The notes beneath the pieces are model-generated. The model did not search any database. It saw only the letters and a list, made by a program, of their open reading frames with translations, and was not told where the DNA came from. Below, piece after piece: positions 5,210 to 6,194 of a stretch of DNA of 6,194 nucleotides (positions are counted from its first letter, which is position 1; the number at the start of each line of letters is the position of its first letter). Where the stretch lies: contig JAUWLY010000179.1 of NCBI GenBank assembly GCA_030613445.1, positions 1 to 6,194 on the forward strand. Reading direction: 5' to 3'. The translations under genes were made by a program, and so were the position numbers. This stretch comes from Candidatus Stahliibacteriota bacterium. GTDB taxonomy: Bacteria; Hydrothermota; Tepidihabitantia; SM23-42.

Positions 5210-6194
5210 TTCATCACTTCTTTGTTTGCGTAATTTCGTTTCAGGGCAAAGGTGCTGATGTCATAAGGAGTTTTCCCTTCGGCGATAAAATCAGCGGCGA
5301 GCGAGCCGATCTCTGGTCCTAACATAAAACCATGACCGCACATGCCGCCGACAATATAGAACCCTTGGATATCAGTTTTATCAAGGATTGGATTACCATC
5401 TGGGGTCATTTCATAACTCCCTGACCATTGACGGATAATCTTTATGTCTGACAGCCTCGGTATTAAGCGACCAGTTCGGCGTCCCATTTGCTTGACAAAT
5501 TCAAATGAAGTACCTAAGCTGTGACCAGGGACATTAGGTTTGGGCGTGTAGCAGCCAATAATACTTCCTTTGCCCCACTTCTGGTTGAAGTAGCATCCAT
5601 CATCGCGGTAATCGACGATCATCATATCAAAGAATCTTTCCATGGGTTCAGTTATCAAAGCTTCATGGCGTTCGGCTTCAATTGGCACTTCAATGCCGAC
5701 GAGTTGTGCAACATTTTTTACAAACGGACCTGCAGCATTGACGATTATTGGTGCGTAATATGTTTCATTGTCCCTGGTCGTTATTGATGTCACTTTGCCA
5801 GCGTTGATATTTATGCTGGTGACTTCTTTATGGGGGATGACTGCGCCGTTTTTTCCTATATGTTTCGCATAGCCATCAACACATAAGAACGGGTTTGCCT
5901 GAGCATCACTTGGACAGTAAGCACCACCTAATAAATCATCCGTGCTTACACCCGGTACGATTTTTTCGATGTCATCGCGACTGATATAGTCGACATCGAG
6001 CCCCATACTTTGTTGTAACTTGATTAATTCCAGATAGGTTGTTTTCTTAGCTTCGGTATGGGCCAAGAATAGATAGCCACCTCGATGGAATTCAACATCT
6101 TGATCTAATACCTCGGCCATGGACTCGAATTTTTTCATCGACTCCATGGCTACTCTGATACTGAGTTCAGTAGAAAATTGTTGCCGAATACCAC
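5206..6194 (-). CDS. FAD-dependent oxidoreductase of the DAO family, sarcosine oxidase beta-like (5' end outside window)
   Basis: Members of this family oxidise secondary amines or amino acids such as sarcosine, dimethylglycine, glycine or proline, using FAD. The frame is open to the window edge. Upstream of the internal Met codon at 6147 it still reads GIRQQFSTELSIRVA, a conserved block of SoxB-like enzymes, so that Met is not the start. About 328 residues are visible and roughly 50-60, including the N-terminal GxGxxG FAD-binding motif, are missing. Numbered from the first full codon, motifs are HRGGYLFLA (36-44), YCPSDAQANPF (93-103), VNAAGPFVKNVAQLVG (151-166), ERHEALITEP (174-183), WSGSYEMTPDGNPILD (256-271) and GGMCGHGFMLGPEIG (282-296), the C-terminal FAD-side signature. 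The His in ERHEALITEP lies in a conserved segment near the flavin in relatives, but I cannot tell whether it binds cofactor. The substrate is undetermined. The stop overlaps the tgt start by 4 bp, so the two are probably co-transcribed. Confidence 0.9.
   Translation of the reverse strand, partial: GIRQQFSTELSIRVAMESMKKFESMAEVLDQDVEFHRGGYLFLAHTEAKKTTYLELIKLQQSMGLDVDYISRDDIEKIVPGVSTDDLLGGAYCPSDAQANPFLCVDGYAKHIGKNGAVIPHKEVTSININAGKVTSITTRDNETYYAPIIVNAAGPFVKNVAQLVGIEVPIEAERHEALITEPMERFFDMMIVDYRDDGCYFNQKWGKGSIIGCYTPKPNVPGHSLGTSFEFVKQMGRRTGRLIPRLSDIKIIRQWSGSYEMTPDGNPILDKTDIQGFYIVGGMCGHGFMLGPEIGSLAADFIAEGKTPYDISTFALKRNYANKEVMK

Noticed and set aside
5521..5787. Plus-strand open frame inside the oxidoreductase gene
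   Set aside because: It lies opposite conserved DAO-family sequence, and its translation resembles no known protein.
6145..6147. ATG at 6147 as the start of the oxidoreductase
   Set aside because: The frame remains open upstream and encodes the conserved GIRQQFSTE block, and there is no Shine-Dalgarno box before this ATG. The true start is outside the window.

Overview
All recognisable genes lie on the minus strand. They encode a type IV pilus alignment and secretin operon, a tRNA-modification enzyme and an FAD amine oxidoreductase. A secretin with AMIN and STN domains, together with inner-membrane PilM/N/O/P, implies a diderm (Gram-negative-type) bacterium. Base composition is moderate, with AT-rich intergenic DNA. 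Shine-Dalgarno boxes are strong, and the one clear promoter is near-perfect sigma-70 consensus. I cannot name the taxon. The divergent Tgt and non-lipoprotein PilP fit an uncultured, deep-branching lineage better than a proteobacterium, but that is only an impression.

Layout in the direction of transcription, from the high-coordinate end: (1) 6194-5206, the C-terminal ~328 residues of a sarcosine/glycine/dimethylglycine oxidase-like FAD protein whose start lies outside the window. (2) 5209-4101, tgt, tRNA-guanine transglycosylase, joined to the oxidoreductase by an ATGA overlap and broken by an apparent -1-type frameshift at a run of nine A. (3) 4100-3884, AT-rich intergenic DNA holding a TTGACA-N16-TATAAT promoter aimed at pilM. 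(4) 3883-1, pilM-pilN-pilO-pilP-pilQ, tightly packed with 1-2 bp gaps or short overlaps. pilQ runs off the low-coordinate edge after 425 codons.

The pil genes work as one machine. PilM is a cytoplasmic actin-like protein that binds the N-terminal motif of PilN. PilN and PilO are single-pass inner-membrane proteins with ferredoxin-like periplasmic domains. PilP bridges from them to the periplasmic part of the PilQ outer-membrane secretin, through which the pilus passes. Gene order and spacing are canonical. The upstream oxidoreductase-tgt pair looks like a separate transcription unit.

I found no RNA gene, CRISPR array, mobile element or convincing new multi-gene system. The most interesting item is the tgt frameshift. 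The homopolymer contains an in-frame A_AAA_AAG heptamer, with a GGAG box 12 nt upstream and a small inverted repeat just downstream. This resembles the dnaX frameshift cassette, although a homopolymer sequencing or assembly error is the simplest explanation. The second is an altered substrate pocket in the same Tgt.
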